DNA of 64,000 bases from Nautilus pompilius. Lineage: Eukaryota > Mollusca > Cephalopoda > Nautilida > Nautilidae. A program made the translations under genes and the position numbers. Position 1 is the first letter of the stretch; every line of letters begins with the position of its first letter. The stretch lies in assembly GCA_018389105.1 (NCBI GenBank), contig JACATO010000031.1, positions 682,001 through 746,000 on the forward strand, given 5' to 3'. Shown piece after piece: positions 1-12,100 of the stretch. The notes beneath the pieces were generated by a model. The model was given only the letters and a program-made list of their open reading frames with translations, did no database searches and was not told the origin of the DNA.

Positions 1-725
1 CCACGGTAAAAGAGGGGGCTGAAGCGCATGGGGGAGGGACACTTAAAATATCAACTGGCTCAAATGTTGTTTACATATCGCATTAAGCCACAACCAGAAT
101 TCCACCATCAGAATTACTAATGGGTTGCCGCCTTAAATCAACACTAACCCTTGTGCAACCCAGTCTCACAGAAAAGGTTCAGACTAAGCAGTTAGAACAG
201 AAACTGTAGCACGATGTCCATGCAAAGATGCGCGAATTTCAACCAGGAAACAAAGTGTATGCTTTATACTACCACGGAAATCTATCAAACTGGCTACCGG
301 GAGTTATTGTACACACAACCAGTCCTGTGTTGTATGTGGTACGGCTTGGCTCTGTGGTAGTCGACATGTAGATCAGTTACGCTTAAGGACCACTACAGCA
401 GATAAAGTTGCTCCGGTGGTCCCAGTTTGCACACCTGACTCAGGAGAAGCAGCATCCACATCAGTGGTCTGTGACTAGCCAACATTACTCCATCTTTAGC
501 AGATGCGGTGAACACCGAGCTTATGACTATTTTAATTACCACTCTCAGTGTAACATACTTTAAGAGGGGAGGGATATTATGTATTGGCAAGTAGTGACTT
601 TAGGTAATGCTGGTTGTCTAATGACCAGCCCATACAGGCCACAAGTGGATCATGGGGCTCATGCTCCCTGGCTATAAATACCACTCTTCTTGCCCCAGAG
701 GAAGCTACAGCAGACTCTTTTTTCT
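1..725 (+). mobile_element. LTR retrotransposon fossil, copy A (integrase end plus start of LTR)
   Basis: Fossil of a Ty3/gypsy-like LTR retrotransposon. It holds the downstream end of pol (integrase C-terminal side), a purine-rich tract, and the start of an LTR near 580 that begins TGTATTGG. Nearly the same sequence recurs at 7170-7930, so the two stretches are copies of one family. The fossil is broken in several places. It stops near 725, where a T-rich run marks the end of an inverted LINE. The LTR portion is partial. Confidence 0.7.
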
Positions 726-1633
726 TTCTTTGTGTGTGGTGCAGAAATTTGAGGCGGGGAGGCTAATGAGAGCGGCAGGCTACACAACTCCTTCATAAAA
801 TGGCAGGAGAGCCTGTAAAAATCATACCTGAGACTCTCAGAAACAGCGTTTAATCTCTGCCTGTCCCTGGAGGTGTATGCTGGGATTGGGAGGCCACTGT
901 TTATTTTTTGAAAAAATCCAACTGGTTTGGGGGGGGGATGAAGAATCTGAATTTGGCTTAAAATGCCGTTTCTGAAAGGAAAAAAAATGGATGGAGACGC
1001 GTTCTCCCTCCGTCACGTGGTGGTCGGTGGTGATGTCGGAAAAAGTCTGGATGAATCCCACGTGGGAGGACTAAAAGTCCCCTGTGGTTGCATGGTGATT
1101 AGTCACCATGCTGGCCGGCGCCCCATTCCACATCTTGATGGTGAAGGAGTAGAGTTGAGAGGATGGAGAGAAGCGGGGTTAGTCCATTGGGGAGAGAAAA
1201 AAGGAGGGAAGAAGTTATAAATAAAGAGAGGCTGGGAATCAGAGTTTGAAATTTAGGAAAGAGTGATGCAGCTAGGTTAAAGATTTTCACCCTGAAAACG
1301 AAGGGGGCGGAGAAGTAGGAGGACAGACTAGGAAGAAGGGAGTGGTTAAAATCTTCGAAATGGTGAAAACACCGCAGATGAAGATGTTGACGAAAAACTC
1401 GAGGGGTTGGCCTGGAGTTGAGGTGGTGGCTGAAGAAGGTCTAGGTGAGGTGTCCGAGAACGTTGTTGAGCCAGATGGATGTCACCCTGTCAGTAAGGCT
1501 GGACTTCATGACTGCATAATTTTTGAAAAGAGTTTTGGTTGAGGTGAGCTGACCGCTCTCTAAAGCCTTCCGACTACCCCAAGCGACCTGCTGAGCGGAG
1601 AAGACCAGGCAGTTCGAAAGGCAGTCCTTTTTA

Positions 1634-4500
1634 CTAGAAGCGGGGAGTCCAAAGATGCGCCAGTACAATCATCCTGGGACAGAAGAATAGACAGTGGATT
1701 GCCGTGTCATCGTCCTCAGGACATGCGAGGCATTTCAGTGAGGTTATCAGTTTCCATTTGTTTATTTTCCCTCGTAGGGAGTACATTTCGTAAGAGTTTC
1801 CAGTGTATATCAGAGGAATACCCATCCATCAGGCGGTTGATGCTGCTGGCCCAAATCCTATGCCATGGAAGTGGTCCTGAATTTAAAGTGGCTTCCCACT
1901 TCCCCCTGTAGTCTGGTTCTTTGATAGGTCGTGACGCCAGGAAGAAGTAGAGGTCACGTTGTGATAATTTGTCTATATCAATTACGTTAGTCCCTAAGCT
2001 TACAGAGTTGTCTGTACCTATGTTAATATTAGATTCTATCCATGTGGTGAGAAGGGTTACGTGGTAGTCGGCTAATAGTTTTCTGGTGGCTCTGTATAGT
2101 TTGAATTTGTTAGTCAAAGCATGCAGGCCATTGGGGATGTTAAATGCCTTAGCTACGCGTTTGAGGAATAATATTTGCCATCGTGGTCTACAGGCCTTAT
2201 GATATCTATTGTTTTTTATTGTTTTTTTTCTCCTTGACTTCGAGGGAGTCTGGTTATTTGTTTGTTTGCCAGGTGTTTGCGCCCCTGCCAGAGAAACAGA
2301 TCGAAATCGGCATCAATGGAGGAGCACGCCAAACCTGGCAGCCCTATAATTTTAGAATTGTAGTAAATGATGGGTGTGCTGTAGGTGTGGATGAGGAAGG
2401 TTTTTTGTGAAGAAAGAGGGGTTACGGGAGGACCAGCGGGTTAGTTGAGCTTTGATTTTGTTAATGATGGGGTTGGGTGGTAGTACGGTTGTTAAGGGGA
2501 AAGAAGATACCTAACAGTTTTATCTTGTCCTCCATTCAGGTTACCAAAAACTGCAAAAGAGGCTTTTGAGTGCCCCCAAGCCATGCTTCCTTTGTCTTGG
2601 TCGAGTTGATTTTGGCTCCTGAGGCCCGGCCATAGACCTTAAGGATCTTGAAGGCTGCATACTGTGATTTTTATCCCATGAACGCCTATTATAGTGGGGG
2701 ATCTTCGGATTAGTGCAGCCAGTGGTTCAGCAGCGATCACGAAAAGCATGGCACTGAGGGGGCATCCCTGCCTGATGCCACGAGAGGGGTGGAGGGATAA
2801 AGATCGAAAACCATTATGAACTAAGTGCGTCTGTATGTGTGCATAGGTTAATCTAATGAAGTTAATGAAATACTCCCCGAAGCCAAGGGTTTTAAGTGTC
2901 CTAAGCAGAAAATTCTAGTCTACCCTATCAAAGGCTTTTTGTTGATCTACGGCTAGCATAATTCCTTTGTCGGTAATTTCTCTGAACAGTTGAATAGTGT
3001 CTGATCGGTACTAATAACTTTATCCATAACTTTGGCTAACTGATTGGCTAATGCCTTAGCTGTGATTTTAGTCTCTTAAAATAGTGACTGAGGGGCCTCC
3101 AGTTGTGACGGTGGCAGTACGTTGGCTTTCCGAGAGCACCCCTTTACTGTATGCGCTATTTGCAACCATTGTCAGGTCCTTAGCTAGGAGATATTCAAAT
3201 CTGTTATAGAAATCCAGCATAAGGCCATCATCTCCTGGGGACTTAACTTTATTTCAAGAATGTTTAGGGGACCTTCGCATAGCTTGGCTTCTAGGGGGTC
3301 TAGTTTACATTCAAGACACGCCAAGATTTTGTCCTGAGCTGACAGATAAGTGTCTGCCCTAGTGTAGAGTTCTTGATAATAGCGACTTCTTCCCTAAGGA
3401 TGTCTGCTGTATCCGTAAGAACATGACCGTCTTTAGTTATTAATTTATTTATCGATTTTCTTGCTACCCTAGTTTTTTCTAAACCACAGAAAGACGTTCT
3501 ATTACCTTCACCGTTCAGGGCCGGCACTCGGGCCCTAATTCTAGTGCTTTCTGTTTTGTGTAACTGTAAATTCGCTAACTTGGTTTGGATGGCTTGAATT
3601 TTAGTTATATCTAGCCCTAAGGTCGCTTGTTTTAGTTCATCTTTCAGCTGATCTTCTAGAAAAGTCCTATAGGCAGTACGTACCTGACAGTATTTAATGC
3701 TAAAATTCCTTATTCTAGCCTTACCTACGTCCCACCATTCCAGTGGGTCAGTGAACTCGTCCCGACGAAGCGACCAGTCTCTCCAGAGGCTCTGTACACC
3801 CTCAACATACTCTGACTCGGTCAGAATAGTGTTAAGTTTCCAGAGCCCCGGTCCTCTGGTGTTCCCCTGAACAAGAAAACTGGCTCGAACCTGGAAGTGG
3901 TCACTCCCCGCGATAATGTTGTGCAAAATGCCTTAGAGTTGCTGCGCTACGTGTTTAGAGACACTCTATTCTAGTCGCTACATTATATTTCTTACTGAAG
4001 TGGGTGTATGATGTCGCGGTTGGGTATTTTAATCTATATGCATCGACCCCGCCAAACTGTGTCTGGTCCCTGCCTATCGAGATCATGGGATGGGACACAA
4101 TTATAAGTCATCAGCTGGGTGGGACCTAAGTTCCTGCTCTAAAATGTCATTGAAGTTTTGAAAGAACAATGTCCGTCCCTTCGCGACGGTAGGGGCATAC
4201 ACTGAAGCGATCATCGCTTTTCTTTGTAACTAAGTTTGGCAGCTAACTATGACAATGCATTCATTATTATCACTATAAGAGTGTTCTACTGTGAAACCTA
4301 AGCTACTATGAATTAAAATGGCTACACCTTTAGATCTACCTACTGACTTGAGACTAGAGTGGATTAGTCCGGACCAGTTAGTAAAATAACTAGCTAATTC
4401 TTGGTTAGCTTGTAAGTGGTGGCCGGAATGCTCTAGATGGTCCAGAAAATCATTCCAATTGCCTAGCCATAATTGCTAAATCTAGCTCACTGTCAATGGA
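1634..4500 (-). pseudogene. LINE ORF2 remains (endonuclease end, reverse transcriptase, zinc knuckle)
   Basis: The longest open piece, 3926-3300 (208 residues), holds the end of the endonuclease domain and the linker, with the FCGLEKTRVARKSI stretch typical of Tx1/L1-type elements just before the reverse transcriptase. Reverse transcriptase motifs are visible on the minus strand near 2970 (AVDQQKAFDRVD) and 2780 (RGIRQGCPLSAMLFV). The piece at 2117-1716 (133 residues) and the overlapping frame at 1825-1634 make up the C-terminal domain, ending in a Cys/His-rich segment. At least four frame changes separate these pieces. Confidence 0.7.
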
Positions 4501-4549
4501 TGTTACCTAGTTGTTGCTGAAAGATCCATCAAAATGGAAGTGACACCCT

Positions 4550-5508
4550 ATTCAGGCGGCACTTCCATGCCTTCAACCCCTTGAGTCATTGGAGAATATT
4601 TTGCTACGACTTCAAGCAGAGTGCATAGTGGAGCCTCTAGTGACAGGGAGCGGCAGATCTCCATGATTTTCCTCTCCTTTCTCTTGGGAAGGGTGACTGG
4701 CGTCGACTCCCGTATCGGGCGCTTTGTTGTTTTAGCTCGTGGGCGAGTCAGCTGTGGAGACTCCCTACCGGCAGTGGTAATTGTGGGAGTCGGTTTCAAA
4801 GGCTACGTGATGTTGTTGGACGTCAGTGCCAAAACAGTCATGCGGGCTATGGTGGCAGCTGTGTACCCCTTCTGCCTGCAGGTCACGGTAGACGACAGAG
4901 GAGTAGAATTTGCTGTCGATTGTCTCCCTGATCCCTGTAGTTATCGGCTCACTAATAAGAATCTTGCCGCTGCGCTGCTCGGAGAGAAAAGGCAGACCGA
5001 GCAGGCAGTCATATTTGAATGGTCGCAGGACCTTGCTGTATTTGGCCAGGATCTGATTTGGAATGGCACAACCCACGTCCAAGGGCAGGCCACGGAGCTT
5101 GAACCATGCAGGGGATAGCCAATCACCTTGATGACGAGGTTTTTGGTTGATAGTAGCTCAGCATCCTCTTTGGAGCAGCAGAGGATCTCCGTTGCTCCGC
5201 CGGCGCAGAGCTTGTCCAACCTTGACGCAGGTGGTGGCGCCGTTGGAGTGCAGGAATAAACAGTGGTTAAACTGCAAACCCTGCTCCTGCATCTCCGTGT
5301 CGGCCTCAAGGGTCTTCAGGAACTCCCGAAACGTCGGCATGGAGGTGCTGGTCCCAGCACTATTAGCAATGACGACGGAATCCAGGCTGGTAGTTGTGGT
5401 AGCAGCATCTAAGCAGGCGGGCTGCATCCTAGCGGAGGTCGTCTGGGCTAGGTCAGCATAGCTGACAGCCTTGGATGTGGATGGCTGGGGCTCCATCCAG
5501 TTGGTCAA
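4550..5508 (-). pseudogene. LINE ORF1-like region
   Basis: The open stretch starts with a methionine at 5508 and runs about 116 residues before the frame changes. Further pieces continue toward 4550 in other frames, among them one containing PLHGSSSVACPWTW. The composition is rich in Ser, Thr and Ala with an acidic stretch, as in gag-like ORF1 proteins of Tx1-type LINEs. It lies just upstream of the ORF2 remains on the same strand. I see no intact CCHC knuckle. The assignment relies mainly on position. Confidence 0.45.
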
Positions 5509-5649
5509 AAGTTAGTAACAAACAACACAAAAACACAAGGGTTAGTGACTGCAAAAAAACAAGCACTGTGAATTTGCAAGCATCACTGGTCGTACTTCAA
5601 CATGGTGTTAGCCAGAGAAAGCTGAGAAGCGATCTTTCTTTTTTTGTGT

Positions 5650-7930
5650 GGCGATAACAAGATCACCGTCAACCCGGCTACAACGCCAGACAAGTATCCA
5701 ATTCCATGAATTGAAAAGGCACATGCTCAGCTGGGCAGCAGACCACCCCACAGCAAGTTGGACCCAGACAAGCAGAGCAGAATGTTTGCTGTTACGTGCT
5801 CTGAGGCTTGTCCACCAGCACACGCTCTCCATATGGAGCATCGTCAGCACCAGCACCCCTCCAGAAAGTGATGGACTCCCTGCTAAAGGACACTCCAAAT
5901 ACCACGTTGTACCTGGATGACATTTTGGTAACTGGTCCCACAGTCACAGATCACCTGGCAACACTGGAAAAAGGTATTCAAATGTCTGAAGGATGCTGGA
6001 TTCCGCTTAAAAAAAGGCTCAAGTGTGACTTCATGCAACCTGAAGTTTAGTATTTAGGACACTTAATTGATGTGAAGGGCATACGTCCAACAGGCAAGGT
6101 GTAGGCACTGGCACCCTCGAATGTCTCCGAACTCAGAGAAACGTGACATTGAGTGGCGCTGGAGTAAGCACGAACAAGCTGCCTTTATCAAGACAAAGGA
6201 GCTCTTATATTCACCAAATGTCAAGGTACATTATGATCCAAACAAACCTTACCTGCGATGCCTCATCATTCGGAGTTTGGTTCAGAGAGGCCTATCACCT
6301 GTTACTCGCGTACCTTAGCACCAGCAGAGAAAAAACTACTCCCAGTTGCATAAAGGATCCTGGGTTTGAAGAAGTTCCACCCAATGTGTCTCAGGCCTTT
6401 CCAGATGATCAAAAACCATTACTTGCCTTGTTTGGTGAACACGAGGCAGTTCCTCAGATGGCGTCACCACAAGTGCAGCGTTGGGCACTAACACTTGATT
6501 CTTATGAGTACAGCTTCACGTACCGGCCAGGACACTCCATCCCTCATGCTAAGTAGGTACACACATACCGGTTCCAGGAGATACCATCCTCGTCATGGAC
6601 TACCTTAACAGATCTCCGGTCACAGCTAGTGACATAGCCGGAGGGTCAGCTCAGGACCTAGTTCTTTCACAGTTCCCAGAGATGAGGTGGGGTGGCAGGG
6701 TGGTCATACCCCTACTGGACGTACCCATGATACACACCCGGGTATGGTTAGGATGAAGGCGTTGGCCAGAAGCTACATATGGTGGCCTAAGATGGAGAAT
6801 GAAATTGAAGCTTTGTCAAATGAGCCGACATTAGCCTGCCAATGCATCGCTATGGCCATTCCCAGACCGTCCATGGTCACATCTCCATCTGGATTATGCT
6901 GGTCCTATCTGCAGAAAAATGCTGCTTGTCATTGCTGATGCTCATTCAAAGTGGATTGAGGCTCATGTCACTTCTGGGACAACATCTTCAATCACAATTG
7001 AAAAACTCCATCTCACGTTCAGTACCCATGGGATTCCTGAAGTCTTGGTGAGTGAAAATGGTACCGCTTTCACAAGAAATGAATTTAAGGAGTTCTGCAG
7101 CAAAAATGGAATTAAACACTTGACGAGTGCACCTCATCACCCATCATCTAATGGCCTTGCAGAGAGAGAGAGAGATGTAGCCACGGTAAAAGAGGGGCTG
7201 AAGCGCATGAGGGAGGGACACTTAAAATATCAACTGGCTCAACTGTTGTTTACATATTGCATTAAGACACAACCAGAATTCCACCATCAGAATTACTAAT
7301 GGGCTGCCGCCTTAAATCAACACTAACCCTTGTGTAACCCAGTCTCACAGAAAAGGTTCAGACTAAGCAGTTAGAACAGAAACTGTACCACGATGCCCAA
7401 ATTTCAACCAGGGAACAAAGTGTATGCTTTATACTACCACGGAAATCTATCAAACTGGCTACCGGGAGTTATTGTACACACAACCAGTCCTGTGTTGTAT
7501 GTGGTACGGCTTGGCTCTGTGGTAGTTGACATGTAGATCAGTTACGCTTAAGGACCACTACAGCAGATAAAGTTGCTCCGGTGGTCCCAGTTTGCACACC
7601 TGACTCAGGAGAACCAGCATCCTCATCAGTGGTCTGTGACCAGCCAGCAGTGACACATCGGATGGAGTAGGGGTTGCCAACATTACTCCATCTTTACCAG
7701 CTGCTACCACTACGGCATTCCCCCGAGAGACTAAATCTGTAGCAGATGCGGTGAACACCGAGCTTGACTCTTTTAATTAGCACTCCCATTCTAACATACT
7801 TTACTTGCCAATACATGATATCCCTCCCCTCTTAGTGACTTTAGGTAATGCTGGTTGTGTCTAATGACCGGATCATGGGGCTCATGCTCCCTGGCTACTC
7901 AGAGCAAGCTACAGCAGACTCTTAGTCTTC
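5650..7930 (+). mobile_element. LTR retrotransposon fossil, copy B (pol and LTR start)
   Basis: Fossil of the same Ty3/gypsy-like family as copy A, on the plus strand. In order it has reverse transcriptase (about 5650-6110, with the YLDDILV active-site box near 5910), RNase H (about 6150-6560), integrase with its zinc-binding and core parts (about 6690-7300, ending in the conserved HHPSSNGLAER-type segment near 7140-7170), the region shared with copy A, and LTR-like sequence to about 7930. Gag and the 5' LTR are not seen. The fossil is broken by many changes. It is close to copy A in sequence, so the two were probably one tandem array or recent sister copies. Confidence 0.75.
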
Positions 7931-7960
7931 CTGAGTTGTGCTGAATCTATGAGTACATGA

Positions 7961-8571
7961 AAAAAATGAAATTACGAAAAATAAATTCAGAATATTTTGA
8001 GTGTTACATCAAAGAAACCAAAACTGAAGAATACTCTCAAGAATCTTGCACATAATCCATTAATTGTCAGAAAATACGATATGTAAATTTATTGGAATAC
8101 AGTGAAAATTATGTAAAATTAAATTGAAGGTTTTACAATTACAGAGTTTCTTTTTTTAAGAACAATTGTGGACTGATCAGACATTGTTTGTTAATTTAAC
8201 TGCCAGTCCTGTCAGGACACATGCAGACTGTCTGATGTAGAGAAAGAATTGTCAGAAGAGAACATTCTACCCTTCTGAATCATGTGACAAAAAATGCTAA
8301 ATGTAAATTTTCTTTTGGATGATTTAAGGACTTTGGCCATGTCAAATTATACATTATCAGTAAATAAAGATTTCCTAATTTAAAACCCTCCTCCAACAAA
8401 GTTTGTCTGCACTATTTTATTTTTACTTTACATAATTTTTCGCTGTATTCCAATAAATTTACATATCGGATTATGTGCAAGATTCTTGAGAGTATTCTTC
8501 AGTTTTGGTTTCTTTGATGTAACACTCAAAATATTCTGAATTTAGTTTTGTAATTTCATTTTTTTTTTTTT
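7961..8571. mobile_element. Foldback / MITE-like element with long inverted arms
   Basis: The left arm (7961-8118) and right arm (8429-8571) are inverted copies of each other, with only scattered differences and an extra stretch of about 19-20 bp in the left arm near 8063. About 310 bp of unrelated AT-rich DNA lies between. No open reading frame of note is present. The arms run from a T/A-rich end (TTCATTTTTTT) inward. I could not define a target-site duplication. The element may be a non-autonomous foldback transposon or an inverted duplication. Confidence 0.6.
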
Positions 8572-9068
8572 GAAAAATACAAATATCAAGAAATAAATGT
8601 CATTAGCAGCATGTGATATATAACAAACAAAACTATGACAAAATGCACTTAATATGTAAAAATCAGTATCCTGTATTTGATATACATGCAAATAAACTTC
8701 AGTCACATAATGTGTTTATGATGCTGATTTTAAGTAACATAATACTGTTATTTACTGAATATTTTAAATTTTTATCATGAAACATTGAAGAAAAAAATTT
8801 AAAAATAAAATTACTACATACAGAGTGAGCAGGGATACTTTCCTGGTTGAAGTTGGCAAGATTTCAGTTGTGAAAAAGTTACCACCCAACTTCTCCATGT
8901 TTAAAGATACTTGATCTCAGATGTCTTATCCAAATAAACTTGGTTTAGGTTAAACTTCAGATAGCTCAATGGAACTGATGAATATGTGGCACATTAAGCC
9001 TGTTAACCAAAGTCACTAAGGGTAGTAGCCTATAGAGATACTAACTAAGCCATAACATTACAACTTAC
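8572..9068. other. AAMP intron 9 part, no exon seen
   Basis: This AT-rich stretch lies between the foldback element and the last visible AAMP exon. I read the minus strand for the expected next WD40 exon and found no coding match with splice signals. Confidence 0.5.
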
Positions 9069-9159
9069 TTCAAAGTGCCATCTGTCTCTTGTTCGACCAG
9101 TTGGTAAATCCCAGATATATACGCAACTACTTAATGTTCCAACAGCAGCTAAAGTGTCC
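9069..9159 (-). CDS. AAMP: AAMP coding exon 9 (sixth WD40 blade), last one visible
   Basis: A 30-codon exon with [20 protein letters not shown], ending RWHFE in phase 0 before GTAAGT. The reading frame is open at the donor, so at least one more exon is required downstream (lower coordinates). Confidence 0.92.
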
Positions 9160-12100
9160 CTAGAAAAGACAGAAATAGCAAATTACTACAGTTTGAGCTA
9201 TTGACCAAGATGAACCTCTTATACCATGTTTACATTAGTTTAAATTTTTGACACCCAAATAATGAGATATGATAATTCCTAAACATTTGTAACTTTGGCT
9301 AAGTAAGTTGTTTGGTGAGAATCAGGATGACCCACCTAAATCAAGAAGTGATAATGTCAAGAGGTATAACTAAGCACAACTATTCTAATTCTGGATCATT
9401 CGTACCAATTACTGTTTTATTTTGATGACACTTTCCACCTGACTAACAGATAATGATATAGTTTACAAACAATTTCTCGAAAAGTGCATATTGTGTATAC
9501 TCTAACTAGAAAAGAATACTCAAAATAAAATAATATTATAAATATAACTAATTGTTAAACAAACAGGACCTAGATAGTATTTTTAGCCAAATAAAATACT
9601 TACACTTTTGAAAATTCAACAGACTCCACAGAATTATTTTCATCTGCATCAGATCCATCATCTGCACATTGAAGAACTCCAACTGTCTGCAGATAAAAAA
9701 AACTGCTTTGTTGTTTTGTTTTTTTTTTCATTTAAAACAGAACTGTGCGGTATAAAACTTGGAAAATGATTTCAAATAATTTTTTTTTGTTATGTGAATG
9801 AAGAGTTAGACAGACAAGGAAACAGGGCAAAACTAAAAACAAATACTTTGTTGTTAATTGCATATCTCTCACATATTCAGGGTTGCTATTTAAAAGCCAG
9901 TTCCTGAAGATGTAACAAGTCGGTCATTCAAATGTCTCTTCACTAACTCATTAAAGTGTTAGATGGGATTAGGATTATTTACCTTTCCAGAATGTGTGTT
10001 TATCAACCTAGAAGTAACATCCGTTGAACCAGTGATGGCTACAGTGTTGTCATGGTAACAGTCTATGCATGTTACAGATGACTTGTGATCTAAAAAGGAA
10101 ATAAAAGAAAACATTAAATATAAAGTAAAAAAGAATAATTTCTGTTTTCAAAAAAAAAATTAATTCAAAAAACAAAAAAAAACATTTAATTTTTCTCAAA
10201 TATCAAAGTAAAAATAGTATATTTTCTACTGTCTAATAAAAATATTTGATAAATGTGCTGCCTTCTCTTAGTCAAGCCTCTGGTTAACAGTAGCACCAAA
10301 AGATCATTATTTTTATTGTCTGTTTGGATAATTTTACATAATAGAATCACCTGCAAACTTTTTAATAGTAACATCTACTAAATTATCATATAAATAAAAC
10401 TAGATACTTAACACTGTTGAATGCATTCCATTTAATACTGCAACTGTGAGCAAAAGAACCCTTTTTTGTTGTTTTTTTAATAAGAGTCATGCACAATTTT
10501 AATATGAAACTAAAAGCCAAGTAACATTAACTTACTTCAGACTTCCAAAAACCCGAAATTGATAAGCAAGATTTTTAGCTGTAAATCTATGCTGAGATCT
10601 CTTAAAATATTATTTTAATTAGATGATTTGCAAGCTGCCCTAAAGAAAGGATTCCAAAAGCCTGCACTGTTAAACTAAATGGCCTATAATTACCAGCATC
10701 ACCTTTTGAAAATTGGTGAAATGTTCACAGCTTTCCATTTATCAAGGAACTTTTCTGTGATGACGAATTACATAAACTACAGTTTATATTAATATATTAG
10801 AAAAAAACTAACCAAAATCATTAAGGTGGAAATACTGAGAAAATAACTATTTAGAATTTCAGCTTTATCTCTATTATGAATGTTCAATACCCCATCATGA
10901 TTTCTATCAGTACAAAACACTTCCGTTCCTGTTTGAGTTAACATATAGATAAATATATTAATATTACTAGTTAGTTTTTGTGTTTGTAATCACTCTACTA
11001 CGAACCTTATAAATAGTTTTATAGGATATCCAGTTATTTTCAAGGTTATTACTTTTAACTGTTTTATAAAATTTTTGTTGTTGCTTCATAAGTCTAATAA
11101 TTTTGCTAGTTATCCATAATTTTTATTTCTATTTAATATATTGCAATCCAAAACATTTTCTCAGTTAATTTCACAATTTATTCAAATCCACTGTTACCCA
11201 GCAATTCCAAACTATTTACTTTATTATTTATAGGTCAGTGGCAGAAATGAATGCTGAAGCTAACAAAGCATTCTCCCTTGTAGGGTCAGAAATTATTTGT
11301 GATAAAAACTTAGTCTGAATTGAATTAACATATTGATAACTACCTGAACTAAACCTTTTAAATTCATTTATATCAGGTTAGTTAAAAGGTAAAATCCCCT
11401 TAGTCAGATAATTTAAATTAATAGAAATTATTCAACATGTTGCAGTTTTCTCTTTTTTTGTATAGTACCTATAGACATTCATTATATTTACCAGGATTCA
11501 GTTTTGTCCAAATGCTTTCTTCGGTCTTGGGAGTAAAAGCAGAACAAAAATTTTCATTTAAATATATTATTTACACGTCATCCATTTTTTTCCTTTTCTA
11601 CATAAGTTATAACCAAAAATCTGAAGATTTGTAATATATTATGTACAGCTCACATTTTAAAATATACTTGCTGTGTCAGGACTATCACAGTACAGACATA
11701 GATATACACATCTAATTTAAGAACTAAATTTCTGGTAATGGCATAATAAACACAGATTCCAGTGACTGCTTTTTCTAATGCTAATTATATTACACTTACA
11801 GATTTTATTCACCATGGTTCTTTTACAGTCTTCTTTTTTTCATTAAAATATTTATTACAATTTTGGAAACCTATTTACTTAATTGTTATCATGAGAATCT
11901 TTAACTTGGAAAAATGAATAATATATTATTAAAATTAAAAAGCTGGCTACATTCTTTCCCTGCCAATCTCCACCAATTTTCCAAATTCCCTGATTCTCCA
12001 GAAGACAGGAAAAAAACTTAGGTTTTCACCTTATTGATTTAAGTGCAATCCATCTCTTGTATAAAGATCCCTGCGACCAGAAAACTCATCCCAATGATTG

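Larger units (their letters stand above)
730..5620 (-). mobile_element. Tx1/L1-like LINE (non-LTR retrotransposon), degraded
   Basis: A minus-strand LINE lies between the two LTR-element copies. Read from its 5' end, an ORF1-like region starts near 5508 (serine/threonine/alanine-rich start, gag-like) and runs to about 4550. ORF2 follows: the end of the endonuclease with SDHF and GPGLWKLN (about 3926-3800), the linker, then reverse transcriptase at about 3000-2690 with DQQKAFDRVD and GIRQGCPLSAMLF, and a C-terminal part at 2117-1634 with a CPEDDDTAIHCLFFCP zinc-knuckle-like end. Stops and frameshifts break ORF2 into several frames, so it cannot be active. A T-run at 717-730 fits the polyA tail. 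Clade assignment rests on the ORF2 motifs and is tentative between Tx1 and other L1-like clades. Confidence 0.75.
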
